A stretch of 64,000 bases of DNA from Notamacropus eugenii (GCF_028372415.1 NC_092875.1:410699739-410763738); one strand, 5' to 3'. Counted from the first letter of the stretch, positions 1 through 11,029 are shown. Program-made: numbers and translations. Notes: generated by a model not told the origin, from the sequence alone.

Positions 1-880
1 CCTTATTTAGAAGTACCATCATAGGAGCAAACTTAGAGAAAAATCAAGTTCTTGACTATGATGGGAGCTGAGTTGATGATGTGCCTCCAGTGTAAGGCAA
101 CCTGATTAACAACAACTGAATTTTAAATAATTTATATATTGTTATAGTGAGGAAAATTGCATATTTTCCTCACATAAAATTGGTGCAGGGGTGGGTTGGG
201 GAAGACACTGTTAGTTTCCCTTAGTTCTATGACTCTGTGATTTACCACAATACTCTTTAACTATTGAGTTCCCACAATATACTTAAAATTGAATTTCAAG
301 AGATTATTCAAATCTTGAGTTCATATATATATGTATATATAAAATTTTCAATAATATATCTTTTATTTACAATGGTATAAATGCAATTTATTTCAACTTT
401 TGTGTATAGGAACTTGGGAAAATTGTACAGGAAATTAATTGTTTTGCTGGTGAAGGTGAGGGTGAAAGATTATCTCAACATTAAGCAAATTAAAATAAAA
501 TTTTTGTTTATAAGTAAATTCTAAAAATGAGTTTATCTACCAAAGTCTTATAATTGCAAGGTGAAATTATGGAACATAGAGATGAAAGGGTTATAAGAGA
601 TACACATTATAAAATATGGATTCATTATGGCCTCTTTCTGATGACACTAGGAAGAAATTATACTTAACCAAATTATTTTAGAGGACTTCAATGAGGGAAA
701 CTGGAGGTCTGATATTAGCCCCTTATGATTTTAGTCACATTTCAAATAGCTATGGTAGAAAGTGAGTATGATCTCTAAAGTTGTGAACATGGTACTTTTA
801 TTGTGTATTGTGAGGGGTTTAGAGTGGGTTAGTAAATCCCATTTGACTAACACAATGGAAAGGAAGTCATTCTTAAACAA
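1..880. other. AT-rich DNA, nothing recognised
   Basis: This stretch is AT-rich with short A/T runs. Its only open frame of note (731-937, -) overlaps a simple repeat and has no recognisable domain. I see no gene or repeat family here. Confidence 0.5.
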
Positions 881-882
881 AC

Positions 883-918
883 TAATGAATGAATAAATAA
901 ATGAATGAATGAATAAGT
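883..918. repeat. (TGAA)n-like microsatellite
   Basis: This is a short imperfect run of tgaa/taaa tetranucleotides. Confidence 0.8.
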
Positions 919-1294
919 AAAGAATACAAGTAGACATATTAATGAATGGCTGGTTGAATCAATCAATCACTCAAAAAGCTAGCTGTAACCTGACTATTCA
1001 GAGAAAGGAAATTTAATTCACCTATCACCTCTCTCTCTAATTTAAAAAAAAAAAAAACTATTCTTACAAATGTTAGAGACACAATAAAAATTAGGGAGAT
1101 AATTTTGTAATCAACAAAAATCCCAATGGATATTTCAGATAGAAATGTTGATTGTGCTGAGACTCTTATAAAAACGTCAAATAATATTGGTGTACCAAAA
1201 TTTGTATATAGTTAAACTTTTATTTAGCAATACAACTTAAAAAAATAAAAGGGAAATAAATCACAGATTGAAAAAAGTTTTTTCCTTTATATGA

Positions 1295-1402
1295 TAAGTA
1301 TATATGAATATAGATGTGTGTGTACATATACATATGTACATATATATACACACACTCAATTATTTATATATATGTATGTATATATATACACATATATAAT
1401 TT
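1295..1402. repeat. TA/TG/CA low-complexity tract
   Basis: Alternating purine-pyrimidine DNA with many tata, tgta and acac steps. It is simple sequence, not a promoter call. Confidence 0.75.
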
Positions 1403-2880
1403 GAATATGTATGTAGTGTTATGCTGAAATTTATATAGCCCTTGTCAAAATCTAACAGCAATAAGGTGCTGTGTTGCGGCAGCCTGATACTGCAGGCTCT
1501 GGAAAGCCAGTCATTAATTAGTTCCTGCTATAGTCTCAGATTCAAGGTCTTCTTATTTCTACTATATCGGCGATTTCTCCTGCCCGTATATCTTTCCTGG
1601 TGTTGATCCATTGCTCAATCTTGACCCCTGGACGTGGAATGTCCATTACCTTTGTTCTTACACCTTGCTCCCAGATTTTTCTTGACTCTCATCCCATGTT
1701 GCTCAGGCACCATATGATAGAGTTGTGTGTGGCTAGAGAAAAATGGTGGACACCAGAATATTACTCTTCCATGTTGTTCTATGTTGCTTGACCTCACCAG
1801 AGAATGTTTTGACATTCTGCAGGCTACATGTTCTTGAGTTCATAATATTCTGTGTAAATTGTATATGTGGTCTTCACAGAAGATTGTTTATAAAAGATAA
1901 TCTGAATCAGAAAAATTATATTATACAGTTTTATAAATATTATTTGCAAAAGAAATGCATGGATTTTTGAATATCATTCCCTTTATAATTTAAAATCTGC
2001 ACTGAAATTGAACTGAAAGATATTGAATGTTAATCCTTGTCAAAATGATGAACTATTACTACTGAGGTCATTACCATATATAAACCCAATAATTGCTACA
2101 TATTATTAACTATCCTATTATGGTAAGGCAGAAGAACAAGTTCTGTCTATCAAATGGATTTCACATAAATTGTTTTGTTCATTTTTTCTAGTAATCATTA
2201 AATTTTCAGAAAATTCTCTATATTCCATGCCTCCATTAACTTTTCTGCCTAATGCCATGATATACCTTTTATTTATGATTGTGAAGATCTGGAAAATAAA
2301 ACACTAATTTTATGAGAGTACTTAACTCCTTTTGCCTTCCTTGATGTTTATGTTAAGCAGTAATTTTGTCCAGAGAAGAATGAACATTTTTGTTTGAGAC
2401 TATAATAACTAAGTTAAATAAAAGGAAACAGAGTCCTTAATAAGAGGGTGAAAATCCATCACATAATATAGATGTCTGGGGATGGGTAAGGTATTTATAT
2501 GCTCAGTGAAAATGTAATTTCAGCTTAATACAAAGAATTGCCTCTGAATATTTCCAAAATTTCCCATTTATACTATTTTGGTACATAAGCAGACAATTAA
2601 GTATATTTTAAGTTAATATGAATACAAAAGGAAAAAAAGATGAAATGAGATTCAAATGTTTTTCTTCATAAATAAGTTTTATTCTTTACATGTTAAAGGA
2701 TGTTGAAGGTCAAGAATACTTCAGAGCAACCTAGAGAAAATTCAATGATGATATATCCTGGAAAGTAGTTTCCCAGGGCAGGTCTACACAAAGAACTTCT
2801 TCCAGAAAGAAAATGCTTCAGCAATGACTTTTAACAGGCACAAGAACAATACCTGGTGTTGGGGCAGACACAGAACAGCA
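1403..2880. other. No gene or named repeat recognised
   Basis: About 1.5 kb without a recognisable repeat or coding frame. Positions 1470-1640 hold several CpGs and a small hairpin (6-bp arms AGCCTG/CAGGCT around 1481-1498). That could be the trace of an old LTR or SINE, but I cannot name one. The small frames at 1600-1970 show no domain. Confidence 0.4.
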
Positions 2881-2934
2881 TGGCAAAGAAGGATGAAAAA
2901 AAGTAGAGACACAAACACTAGAAAATGAAGGAGA

Positions 2935-3090
2935 AAAAAATGAGAGAAATTGAAACAGAAGGAAGACAGAGACAGAGACAGAGTCAGAGATAGAGACAGA
3001 GACAGGCAGATAGATGACATAACGAGAAACAGATACGGAGAGAGGAAGACAGAGAAAGAGAGATGGAAAGAGAAGAGAGAGGCAGAAAGA
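2935..3090. repeat. Purine-rich GA/GACA tract
   Basis: The plus strand is almost pure purine with gagaca-type repeats. The long minus frames here (2784-3141) are serine/leucine-rich reading of this simple sequence, not a protein. A pyrimidine-rich tract of similar composition lies 300 bp downstream. Confidence 0.8.
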
Positions 3091-3324
3091 CAGAATAAAT
3101 AGATGCATATGATGGTAAATGGCAAATGGGGCAAAGTACAATAAACTCTAGTTCCTAAATCAGAGTTCTAAATTTTTTGGGGGATGTATCTTTACCTCTT
3201 TCATAGTTTGTTGAAGCCTATGGAGCCCTTTTCAGAGTCATGGTTTATTGTTGTTTTTACTACAAGTTTATAATTGACTGATGTTCAATTTAGCTTAAAG
3301 GTTGATGGTGATGATGATCTGTCT

Positions 3325-3432
3325 CCTCTCTCTCTCTATCTCTCTGTCTTTGTTTCTCTGATTCTTTGTCTCTGTCTGTTTGTCTGCCTGTCTGTCTTTC
3401 TCACACACAGACATATACACACACACACACAA
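3325..3432. repeat. Pyrimidine-rich CT/TGTC tract ending in (CA)n
   Basis: The plus strand is rich in tctc and tgtc and ends in a short acac run at about 3404-3431. It is roughly complementary in composition to the purine tract at 2935-3090. Confidence 0.75.
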
Positions 3433-3529
3433 TTATACACTTTTTCCCCCACCTCAGTTCATAGAATTCCCTCTTAACCCTGAAACCTGTTTTCAGGCAT
3501 GCAGGTTAAGGACCGTTGTTCTAATGCAT

Positions 3530-3905
3530 GATTTATCGAATTTCCCCTTTATCAGCTATCCTTGACTCTTCACCCTTTACATCCAGTTGCTTAGCAAGGC
3601 CTGTTAATTCCATCTCTCCCACATCTCTGTCATTTGCTTACTTCTGCTTACTATGATAAAAGCCATATCCCTAATACAAGTGTACCCTAACAACTCAACT
3701 GGTCTATTATATGTATCTTCCACTAGATCTTCTTATTTGTTCTTCCCATGCCTCCAATTTTTCCTTCTTGTTGCTGCTATAATAATACATTTAGTGTATA
3801 AATTTGCCCACCTCACTCCTCAGATCAAATATTTTCAGTGATTGCTTGTTGCCTATCAAGTCCAAATTCCTTGGTCTCATCTTTTATATGACCAGGTGCC
3901 TGATG
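3530..3905 (+). mobile_element. L2 LINE 3' region fragment
   Basis: The sequence follows the familiar L2 3' region in order. Visible landmarks are a phrase like 'aactggtct', a later tract reading 'cctcactcctcagatca' and then 'ttgcctatcaagtccaaa ttcctt', which matches the L2 segment before its final ORF2 codons. It is old and diverged, with no open frame. Part of it (3672-3813) is repeated in inverted orientation just downstream at 3904-4034. Confidence 0.55.
3672..3813 (+). repeat. Left arm of a long inverted repeat
   Basis: The reverse complement of this arm aligns along its length with 3904-4034. Several blocks of 10 to 20 identical bases are separated by single mismatches and small indels, roughly 85-90% identity by eye. 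The arm lies inside L2-derived sequence. The loop between the arms is about 90 bp. Confidence 0.8.
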
Positions 3906-4034
3906 GCAAATTAATTCACAAAATGTATTATAGCAGCAATATGAAAGAAAAATTGGAGGCACAGAGAGAACAAATAAGATCTAGTAGAAGATACATATAA
4001 TATGCCAGTTGAGTTGTTAGGGTAGACTTGTATT
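3904..4034 (-). repeat. Right arm of a long inverted repeat
   Basis: This arm is the inverted partner of 3672-3813. It ends where the RTE-like fragment on the minus strand begins. One clear difference is a 3-bp deletion in this arm relative to the other, near the 'atctag' core. Confidence 0.8.
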
Positions 4035-4035
4035 T

Positions 4036-5015
4036 ACCTTTATAGAGATGGACATCCTTGAACTCCTGGGGGATAACCTTCTCTTGCCATATAACCTGGA
4101 AAATTTCAGTCAGTTTTTATATGAGCAATGGTCCCCCTACTTTGTAAATCTCAGCTGGAATAAAGTCAGATCCAGGTGCTTTGCCACATGAGAGGAGCCT
4201 AATTGCCCTCAAAACCTTTTCTTCAGCTATAAGTTCAGCTAAGGAGGGATTGACTTCAACTTGAGGTAAATGGTCAATGGCTTCAGCATTGATTGATGAA
4301 AACTGTGGAAAACACTATGGAAGTGTTCAACCTATCTAGGATCATGTCCTTATCACTAATCAATGTGACTCCATCAGCACTGAGTAGTTGTGATGAACCA
4401 TAGGTTTTTGGTCCATAAATAGCCTTCAGGGTATTATAAAAGTGCTTTGGATTGTTACTATCAGCATAAAACTGAAATTCATCTGCTTTCTTTTTGAGCC
4501 AGGAATCCTGCATCTCTCTAAGCTTTGCTTGTACTTTGCTTTTGATGGAATTGAATGCTGCCTTAGAGGTGGATGAACTACCCTGCATATCCTGTGGAGT
4601 TTTCGTTTCTCATTTAGCAGCTTCTGAATTTCCCAATCATTTTCATCAAACCTTGATGCATGCAAGTGTTTGGACCCAGATGAGCAAATGCAATGCTGTA
4701 CACCAAATCTCTGAAAGCTATCCACTCTTTTTCTGCTCCACTGTTGCCAACTACATGTTGGCTTAACTTTCTCTCCAAGTTGGCAACAAACTGTTCATGC
4801 TTAGAGTAAAGCTCTAATTTGTTGACACTAATTCTTCTGGAAGTTATTTTGCCTTGGGGGTATTACTTTTGATGAATGTGAATATTTAGCTTGGAAAGGA
4901 TAAGTTTGTGATCCGTCTAGTATTCTGCACCACACATTACCTTTGTCATCCTCACATCTTGTCTGTCTCTTCTCCTTATAATCACATAGTCTATTAGATG
5001 CCAATATTTGCTGCA
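4036..5015 (-). pseudogene. RTE-like non-LTR retrotransposon ORF2 fragment
   Basis: Read on the minus strand, this is a broken endonuclease-reverse transcriptase frame. The segment at 5015-4828 contains a phrase like 'WCRILDGSQTYPFQAKYSH', an eroded version of the endonuclease end that normally reads DH-x-L-x-L-SKL. The next open piece (4588-4283) begins with KAAFNSIKSKVQAKLREMQD, continues with a KKADEFQFYAD stretch, a YGPKTYGSSQLLSADG stretch and a DKDMILDR stretch. That is the linker between endonuclease and RT in the RTE-type 'endonuclease-reverse transcriptase' proteins. The catalytic RT motifs are not present: the copy ends at 4036, next to the inverted repeat. Frameshifts separate the pieces, so it is dead. 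The exact clade (RTE, or a related CR1-like group) is inferred by eye. Confidence 0.65.
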
Positions 5016-5019
5016 AGAG

Positions 5020-5100
5020 GACATGTATATACATATATGTATGTATAAATATGTCTATCTATATATTTGTAGATAGATTTAGATAACAGATATATAATTG
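5020..5100. repeat. TATG/TA-rich simple repeat
   Basis: Runs of tatg, atac and taga mark low-complexity DNA that abuts the RTE-like fragment. Confidence 0.7.
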
Positions 5101-5257
5101 AGTATCTAGCACAGGTTGTCCTGATTGTCAAATATCCAACATTATTGAATGACTAATTAATTATATCAAGGAAGGTGAGAATTAATTTAAGGATCAAGAA
5201 AATAACTCTATATTTTCCTCCAGGGCATTAAAGGCCTTTGAAATTCCGTATGCTATA

Positions 5258-5805
5258 TCTTTAGTCAGTCAACAACCATTTGTTAAGCACCTACTATATG
5301 CCAGCCATTGTGCTAATTGCTAGGGGTACAAAGTAAAGCAAAAGACAATGTCTGCCCTTAAAGATCTCACAGTCTAATAAGAGAGACAACATGCAAACAG
5401 ATATGTGCACATTAATTCTACATATGATAAAGAGGAAATAATCACCAAAAGGAGAAATCAAGAGGGGATTGGGAAAGGTTTACTATAGAAGACATGATCT
5501 TAAGAGGGACTTGACAGAAGCCAAGGAAGCCAGGAGGTGGAGATGAGGCATGGGAGACAATTAGAGAAAATGTTCAGATCTTAGAGATGAATTATCTCAT
5601 TTCGGGAAAAGTAAGGAGGTCAGTGTCATTAGATTGAAGAGTATATGTATTTGGTGGAGGGTACTGGTAGATGTAAGAAAACTAGGTAATAAAGAGCTTT
5701 GAATGTCAAGTGGAAGACTTTAGATTTTATTCTGGAGGTGATAGGGAGCCACTGGAGCTTTTCATGTACAAAGGTGCCATCTTTGGATCTAAACTTTAAC
5801 AGGGG
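5258..5805 (-). mobile_element. L2 LINE 3' end (first part)
   Basis: The plus strand shows the reverse complement of the L2 3' terminus. It opens with the hallmark 'aagcacctactatatgcca' and the 'attgctaggggtacaaag' region, followed by 'cttaaagatctcacagtctaat'. Later come 'gaggtcagtgtcattagattga' and 'gatagggagccactggag', both L2 landmarks in the same order. The minus frame at 5629-5823 is a shadow of this repeat. The element continues at 5925 after a MITE insertion. Confidence 0.7.
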
Positions 5806-5922
5806 TGTGGATCCTGTGGCCACATGTAGTGCTCTAGGTTCTCAAGTGTGACCCTTTGACTGAATCCAAGCTTCATGGAACAAATTCCTTTAATAAAAGG
5901 ACTTGTTTTGTAAAACTTCAGA
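5806..5922. mobile_element. hAT-type MITE, left half only
   Basis: The insertion starts with the terminal inverted repeat form CAGGGGTG and runs through the central hairpin, a pair of arms near acaaattcc and ggacttgtt. It stops just after that centre, without the right half or right terminal repeat. It splits the L2 copy between an L2 block ending 'ctaaacttt' and one starting 'aaaatcactttgatgg'. The same family occurs at 11030 (half) and 12511 (full). The 8 bases on either side are only partly alike, so a duplication is not proven. Confidence 0.6.
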
Positions 5923-6345
5923 AAAATCACTTTGATGGCTAAATAGAGAATGTATTGGAGAGGGGAAAGACTTGTGACAGGTAGGTCAACCAGTTGGCTT
6001 TTATTGTAGCCCATGGATAAGGAGATGAAGGCCTTTCCAAGAGCAGTGGCAATATCAGAGGAGAGAAATTTCAAAGGTGAAATCCATAGACCTTGGCAGC
6101 AGGTTGAATATCAGGGATGAGAGACAGTGAGGAATTAAGGAATTAAGAATGACACCAAGGTTTTGAGTGTGGGTGATTGGGAGGTTGGTGGTGCTCTTGA
6201 CAGTCATAGGTAAGGTAGGAGATAGGGAGGATTTGGGGGAAAATACAATGAGTTAATTTTGGACATATTGATTTTAAGGTTAAGATTTAAGGAATTGATT
6301 GTGAGGCTAGTGAAAAAGAGATTGGCATGGACAGCGTTTGCAATA
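5923..6345 (-). mobile_element. L2 LINE 3' end (second part)
   Basis: L2 sequence resumes with 'aaaatcactttgatggct', then the 'attggagaggggaaagactt' region, 'atgacaccaaggttttgag' and 'ttttggacatattgattttaag', all in the order expected for the L2 3' region read on the minus strand. The similarity fades near 6345. The minus frame at 5796-6074 has no independent coding signal. Confidence 0.65.
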
Positions 6346-6894
6346 TTCCTGGTGGGAATATTAGTCTTGTAAAAATGAGACCCCTCTTTACCACATCATT
6401 TTTTTAACTCTAGTCATAAACATTAGACATTGGAAATAGGAGCATTTTTCTATTCCTTTTCCAAACTTTACACCCTCAAAATGTATTTACTCCAGTGCTG
6501 TTTTAATGGCAGCATTCATAGAGTGTTCCATCATCTATTTCAAATATCCATAAATTGTTATCATGCTACTTCTACTCCATTATCACTTAGATAATGAATA
6601 CATATTTAGCTCCTTTAACAAATAAATCAGCATCTCCATGGTCTTCATATTTCTCTGAATTCTCTCCAGTTTATCTTTTTTTTTTTCCTGGTTCTAAAGC
6701 ATCAGCCAATGAACACACAGCTTTTTAGATATGTCCTCATGAATTTCTTAGGATTATAAACTCCTTCAAGTGCCCAAACATCATTTAAAATGTTACCCCT
6801 TAACATTTTCTATTTTATGTGCTGTAGCAAAACTATATTTAACTGGGGCATCATTACTGTTTTCTGTTTCTTCTCCTTGGCAGGAAATAATCTT
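6346..6894. other. No gene or named repeat recognised
   Basis: AT-rich sequence with a T-run at about 6677-6688. I found nothing that supports a gene. Confidence 0.4.
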
Positions 6895-7020
6895 GTAATG
6901 GGAAGGACCTTGGTTTTGGAGTGAAAGGCTTATTTTCTATGCTTCACTTTAGTCATCTATAAAATGGATGATTGAGATTTAATGGCCCCAGAAGTTCCTT
7001 CTGGTTTCAAAGCTATGATC
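6895..7020 (+). mobile_element. MIR/THER1-type SINE fragment
   Basis: It carries the CORE-SINE phrase 'catctataaaatggatgatt' and then a tail like 'tggccccagaagttccttctgg', which is typical of the therian THER1 3' end. The tRNA-derived head is missing or very diverged. Confidence 0.6.
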
Positions 7021-7034
7021 CAATTATCTGTTTT

Positions 7035-7165
7035 CAAATCCTGGCTCTTCTACTTTCTTCCTATATAATTTTGGGTAACTCCCTACACCTCTTTTTAGTC
7101 AGTTTCCTTATCTGTAAAATGAAGACATAGGAACAGAAAACCTCTATGATCTCTTTTAAGCCCAT
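7035..7165 (+). mobile_element. MIR-type SINE fragment
   Basis: A diverged copy with 'tcaaatcctggctcttcta', 'ttttgggtaactccct' and 'tccttatctgtaaaatgaa', the ordered landmarks of a tRNA-derived CORE-SINE. It lies directly after another SINE fragment. Confidence 0.6.
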
Positions 7166-7204
7166 TATCTTCCCATTGGTTACTTCTTGCATGGAAACCA
7201 TGGT

Positions 7205-7400
7205 TTTAAAAGAGATTTCAAAGGGTAGTAAGTCCAATTATCCCATTTCACAGATAAATGAAGTGAAGGTGAGAAAATAAGATAAGTGATTTGCCAAGAG
7301 TCACACAGTTAGTTAGTAAGTGTGTGTCTGAGGCATGTTTTGAACTCAAGTCTTTTTGATTTCACACCCATAATTCTAAGCATCATTCTTCCTAGCTGCT
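7205..7400 (-). mobile_element. MIR-type SINE
   Basis: The plus strand reads as the reverse complement of a MIR: 'cccatttcacagataaatga', 'gatttgccaagagtcacaca', 'ttagtaagtgtgtgtctgagg' and 'ttttgaactcaagtc'. It ends at the start of the (CTAT)n repeat. Confidence 0.75.
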
Positions 7401-7406
7401 TCTTTG

Positions 7407-7470
<64 letters not shown>

Positions 7471-7471
7471 A
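7407..7471. repeat. (CTAT)n microsatellite
   Basis: About sixteen near-perfect ctat units, so likely to be length-variable. The frame crossing it (7322-7585) is a repeat artefact. Confidence 0.95.
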
Positions 7472-8025
7472 AATGTCAGGGTATCTCTACTGACATATTT
7501 TCCCTATTTCCCTCTTTTCCAGGTGCTTTCTGTTTTGTTCCCTTTGCCAACAGAGATTTTTTTTTTGAAGCTATGTTCAAAATAGATTGTCCTTCTAAAT
7601 GAATGTTGACTGAGAGAAAGGAATGGGAGTAAACATATTAAAATAGAATTCCTGTATACTCTAGTGTTTGAAATCCAGACAAACTGCATGGAAAGTCAGG
7701 CAGATAGCAATAAAAGTCAACAAGATTTTTCTGTATATAGTTATGTTTTGGGGGTAGGTTGTGATTCACAGTGTATCCAGTTGGATGACCTGAATGAGCA
7801 GGGGCTCATTCTTTTCTCCCTCTTTGGGGGTACTCATTCATTGGCATAATAGGCAAATGAATCATACATGTTATAATCCTTTTACTCAGGAAGTATAAGA
7901 GTTTATTCAGCCACTCGAAAATTACTGAACTATTAACCATAAATATGCATAAAATGCTAATTAGAAGAATGTATCTTTTAGAGTAATAATATAGATAAAT
8001 AGCTTTGGAACATAAGAACAATATA
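7472..8025. other. No gene or named repeat recognised
   Basis: Several short frames with no recognisable domain and no repeat that I can name. Confidence 0.4.
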
Positions 8026-8053
8026 AGTGTGTGTGTATGTGTGTGTGTGTGTA

Positions 8054-8141
<88 letters not shown>

Positions 8142-8184
8142 GGAGGAAGGAAGGAAGGAAGGAAGGAAGGAAGGAAGGAAGGGA
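8026..8184. repeat. Compound (GT)n-(GA)n-(GGAA)n microsatellite
   Basis: Three adjoining simple repeats: an interrupted GT run (about 8026-8069), an uninterrupted GA run (about 8069-8138) and then about ten GGAA units (about 8141-8184). The plus strand of the last two blocks is more than 100 bases of purine. All the long Arg-Glu or Ser-Leu frames here are repeat translation. Confidence 0.95.
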
Positions 8185-8469
8185 GGAAAAGTTTGAGTGT
8201 GTCACAGAAGATAGTAAGCTTGGAGAGATGAGAGTGAGAAAAAACAATACACAGCTAAAAGTATAAGGACATGAAAGATCTTTAGAACAATCTTTTGAAC
8301 TCAGTGAGGCAGAGACATCAGAATTCCTTGAGATGGCATCTAGGAAGTATGTTACCAAAGCACACTCATGCACAGGAATGCAAAAGATTTGAGGATAATT
8401 TTGATGTCAAGTAGCCTGAAGAAGATGCCTTTTTTGTTGGTTTGCAAAACAGAATAATAGGATAGTCTA

Positions 8470-8645
8470 TTTAGAGCTAGAAGGAATCTTAGGGGCCATT
8501 TAGTGCCCTCTTAATTTTTATAGATGAGGATAACTGAGGCCCAGACAGGTTGAGGAACTTTCCCAAAATACAGAGCTAGGATTTTCACTCATATCTTCTG
8601 ACTCTAGAGTCAACATTTTTCTTCTTTACTACAACTCCCTCAGAT
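8470..8645 (-). mobile_element. MIR-type SINE
   Basis: The plus strand shows the antisense landmarks 'tttatagatgaggataactg', 'ggcccagacaggttgagga', 'acagagctaggattttcac' and a tail near 'cttctgactctagagtca'. It is about 170 bp, a nearly full-length but diverged copy. Confidence 0.7.
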
Positions 8646-8734
8646 CTAGATAGAGGGGATAATTTCCAGTTATGGTAAAGAAGGGAAAGCGATGGTCAAT
8701 TTTTCTCCCTATTAGACTGACCTACAAGCTGCAA

Positions 8735-8830
8735 AAGTAAATGGCAGATTTCTTCAGTGTCTTTGCCAACAAAACTCCTGATGGGGTTATGAAGAGTCAG
8801 ACATAAGTGAAAGAACTGAATAACACCACT
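8735..8830 (+). mobile_element. MAR1-type marsupial SINE, 3' end
   Basis: The block reads 'tctttgccaacaaaactcc', then 'gatggggttatgaagagtca' and 'gacataagtgaaagaactga'. This corresponds to the 3' half of the marsupial MAR1 SINE, where a phrase about a Thr/Arg-like tRNA head is absent here. A longer copy in opposite orientation is at 42216-42440. Confidence 0.65.
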
Positions 8831-9284
8831 AACAAGTTTGTGTCAGAAGCCAGAATGTTCTATTGGGAATTTGGAAAAAGCTATGCAGCAGCATTTGAGC
8901 TCAACTCTGCTGCATCATAGCCCTGACTAGACTTCCTTGTTTGATTTCAATGGTTGCAGAAACTCCCTTTGGGGAAACACTTTCCGCTAAATCAGATTTC
9001 CACCAATGTAGATCAGTGGCTCTAGGACCTTAAGAGGGAAAGTGACTTACATACAGCTAATAGATCTCAAGCAATATTTGAAACAACCACAAGCCTGGCC
9101 TTTTAGCCACTACTTCCCATAATACGTATTAGAACACCATTAATTACGTCATATGGCCCTTCCTCTTTTTTTGGTCAGGGCCAGCAATTTTATCAGTATG
9201 GGGTATTCTTGATACGGCAACTCCCTCGTACGAACATGTGCAGTTCAGCAATTGCTCAGTAAATGGCCCTGTCTACATCCCGCC
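8831..9284. other. Unrecognised DNA with a small CpG-retaining patch
   Basis: There is no gene or confident repeat. From about 9120 onward there are several CpGs within 200 bp (for example in 'ctcgtacgaac' and 'gatacggcaact'), unusual against the CpG-poor background. Confidence 0.4.
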
Positions 9285-9395
9285 TGTGACACGGGGGGAA
9301 TAACTTAAATTTCCTGAACCTCCATTTCTTCATCTGTAAAATGAAGAAGTTGGCCCTTTGAGATCCGGCTAGAGCTAAAATGATGAGCTTGCCAT
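9285..9395 (+). mobile_element. MIR/THER1-type SINE fragment
   Basis: It contains 'cctccatttcttcatctgt', 'aaaatgaagaagttggccc' and a following 'gagatccggctagagctaaa', which matches the therian CORE-SINE tail in which gene-poor copies end with 'ccagctctaaa'. Confidence 0.6.
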
Positions 9396-11027
9396 CTTAT
9401 GATGCCCAAAGAACTTCAAAAATCAATCACTCAGTTTTATGAAGGAAGCAAAAGGCAAATTAGCTTTGCATGAAATTGGAACAACCAGTCAACTGACTAT
9501 ATTTTCACTTTCCAACTGTCTGTTTTGGCATCACCTGGACATTGCATTAGAATATGGGTTGTGAACAATGCCAGAAGCCAATGTTGGATCAAGGCTCCAA
9601 GTTAAAGGATGATGATGCTGAGTAAGGCTCAGAGGTTGTCATCTCCCCGTCTGCATTCTCAGGCAGGCATCACTGCCAGAATCATTCTGTTTGAACACTA
9701 AAGGCAATAATTGATGTGCTATTATGCTGCTTATTATGCTGTATGCTGTACTCATGACATTTTTGGGGGAGTTGTAGTATGAACTAAAGGAGCTGAGAGA
9801 CAATAGAAAAGAGATTAATTCAGTTATTATCAGGCTAATTTATGTGAATATATCATACAGTTTCATACTTAACAGTTACAACTCAGGCAAGACTGAAGGA
9901 AGAATCATCATGAGGAAAGAGCTCACATTTTCATCCTTAGGTACAATCATTTCTCAAACCTGAGATACAATCTACATATAAATTTTAAAAATGTCAATGC
10001 TTTTCTAAATCTTTTTTTTCCCTTCTGATATTTCGATGGATGAAAATAGATTGCCTCTGTTCCATCAAGCTGAGGGTGCAAAGCCCCATCTCATACACAA
10101 ACCGTGCCAAGCTGGGGACTGGCAGGGATTCATCATGGACGTTTCCAACCACCACTATCAGTTTGAACCATTACCAACTTACTGAATCCATAAAGGTGCC
10201 CAGATTTTCCCATAACTTTGCAATTAGCTTGTGTCACTGCTGTTAAGAACAGCTTGTTTACTTGATCTCCCCCTCTACTTTCCCTTCTCACTGCCACAGT
10301 TTTTTCTCTCTCTTCACTGCCTACCCTACTCCCCTCCACTTCCCTCCCTCTTTCTTTGGGATCTTTCTGCCTGTTTTCCACGAATGTTTTTCCTCTCATT
10401 TATTAATTACTCATGTTTAGGGTTCAGGGGACACCGTACATTTTAGAAAGTGAGGGTTGCATGGCACACCAACAGCTGCTCCTGTTGTGTAGCAATGACA
10501 GTGACTTTCTGATTTAAATCCTTTGGACTGGAAGAGCCTGGGAGCTTGACTTTCTATCCAAGGGCAAATATAAATGCATTTCAGAATAATGTTCATTTCC
10601 AAGTCTGTGTGTCTGCCTTATGTTAATATTTCAACAGGAATATAGATATAATAGAAACGGATCTAAATACTTTTTTATTAAAAACAAATGAAAATCTTAC
10701 TTTTGTTTTTCATTTCTAATGTCATAGCAACACCGAAAGGTATGTAAGGATAGAAGAGGGAATGCTGCCTAGAGTGGAACATTCGAAGAAGTCATAGGGC
10801 ATATGAAACTACATTTTATAAATATACATTTTAATGCCTTTCTTCCAATCTCTAAGGTATATAGGTGTTTGTTTTGCAGTGTCTCTTGGGATACTAGGAA
10901 AGTTCAGAGTCTTTGGTGAACAGTAACCTACAGGAAACTCACTTTTCAAATGTAGTAGGGCATACTTTTCAAACCTTGCCTAGCTGCAGAAGTGTGTTGA
11001 CATAATTCGGAGGTGATAGCTTAAAGC
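9396..11027. other. No gene or named repeat recognised
   Basis: About 1.6 kb of apparently unique sequence. Short frames around 10040-10602 show no domain, no signal of splicing that I trust, and no conserved motif. Confidence 0.4.
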
Positions 11028-11029
11028 CA

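Noticed and set aside
1440..1860. Possible LTR (CpG-bearing, hairpin, mixed composition)
   Set aside because: I could not find TG/CA ends, a polyadenylation signal at proper spacing, or a flanking duplication.
2784..3141. Two minus frames of 107 and 116 codons
   Set aside because: The plus strand here is a GA-rich purine tract, so the Ser/Leu/Phe-rich peptides are low-complexity artefacts.
8027..8373. Long open frames across the GA/GT/GGAA repeat (both strands)
   Set aside because: They consist of alternating Arg-Glu, Cys-Val or Ser-Leu residues from simple sequence, with no independent coding signal.
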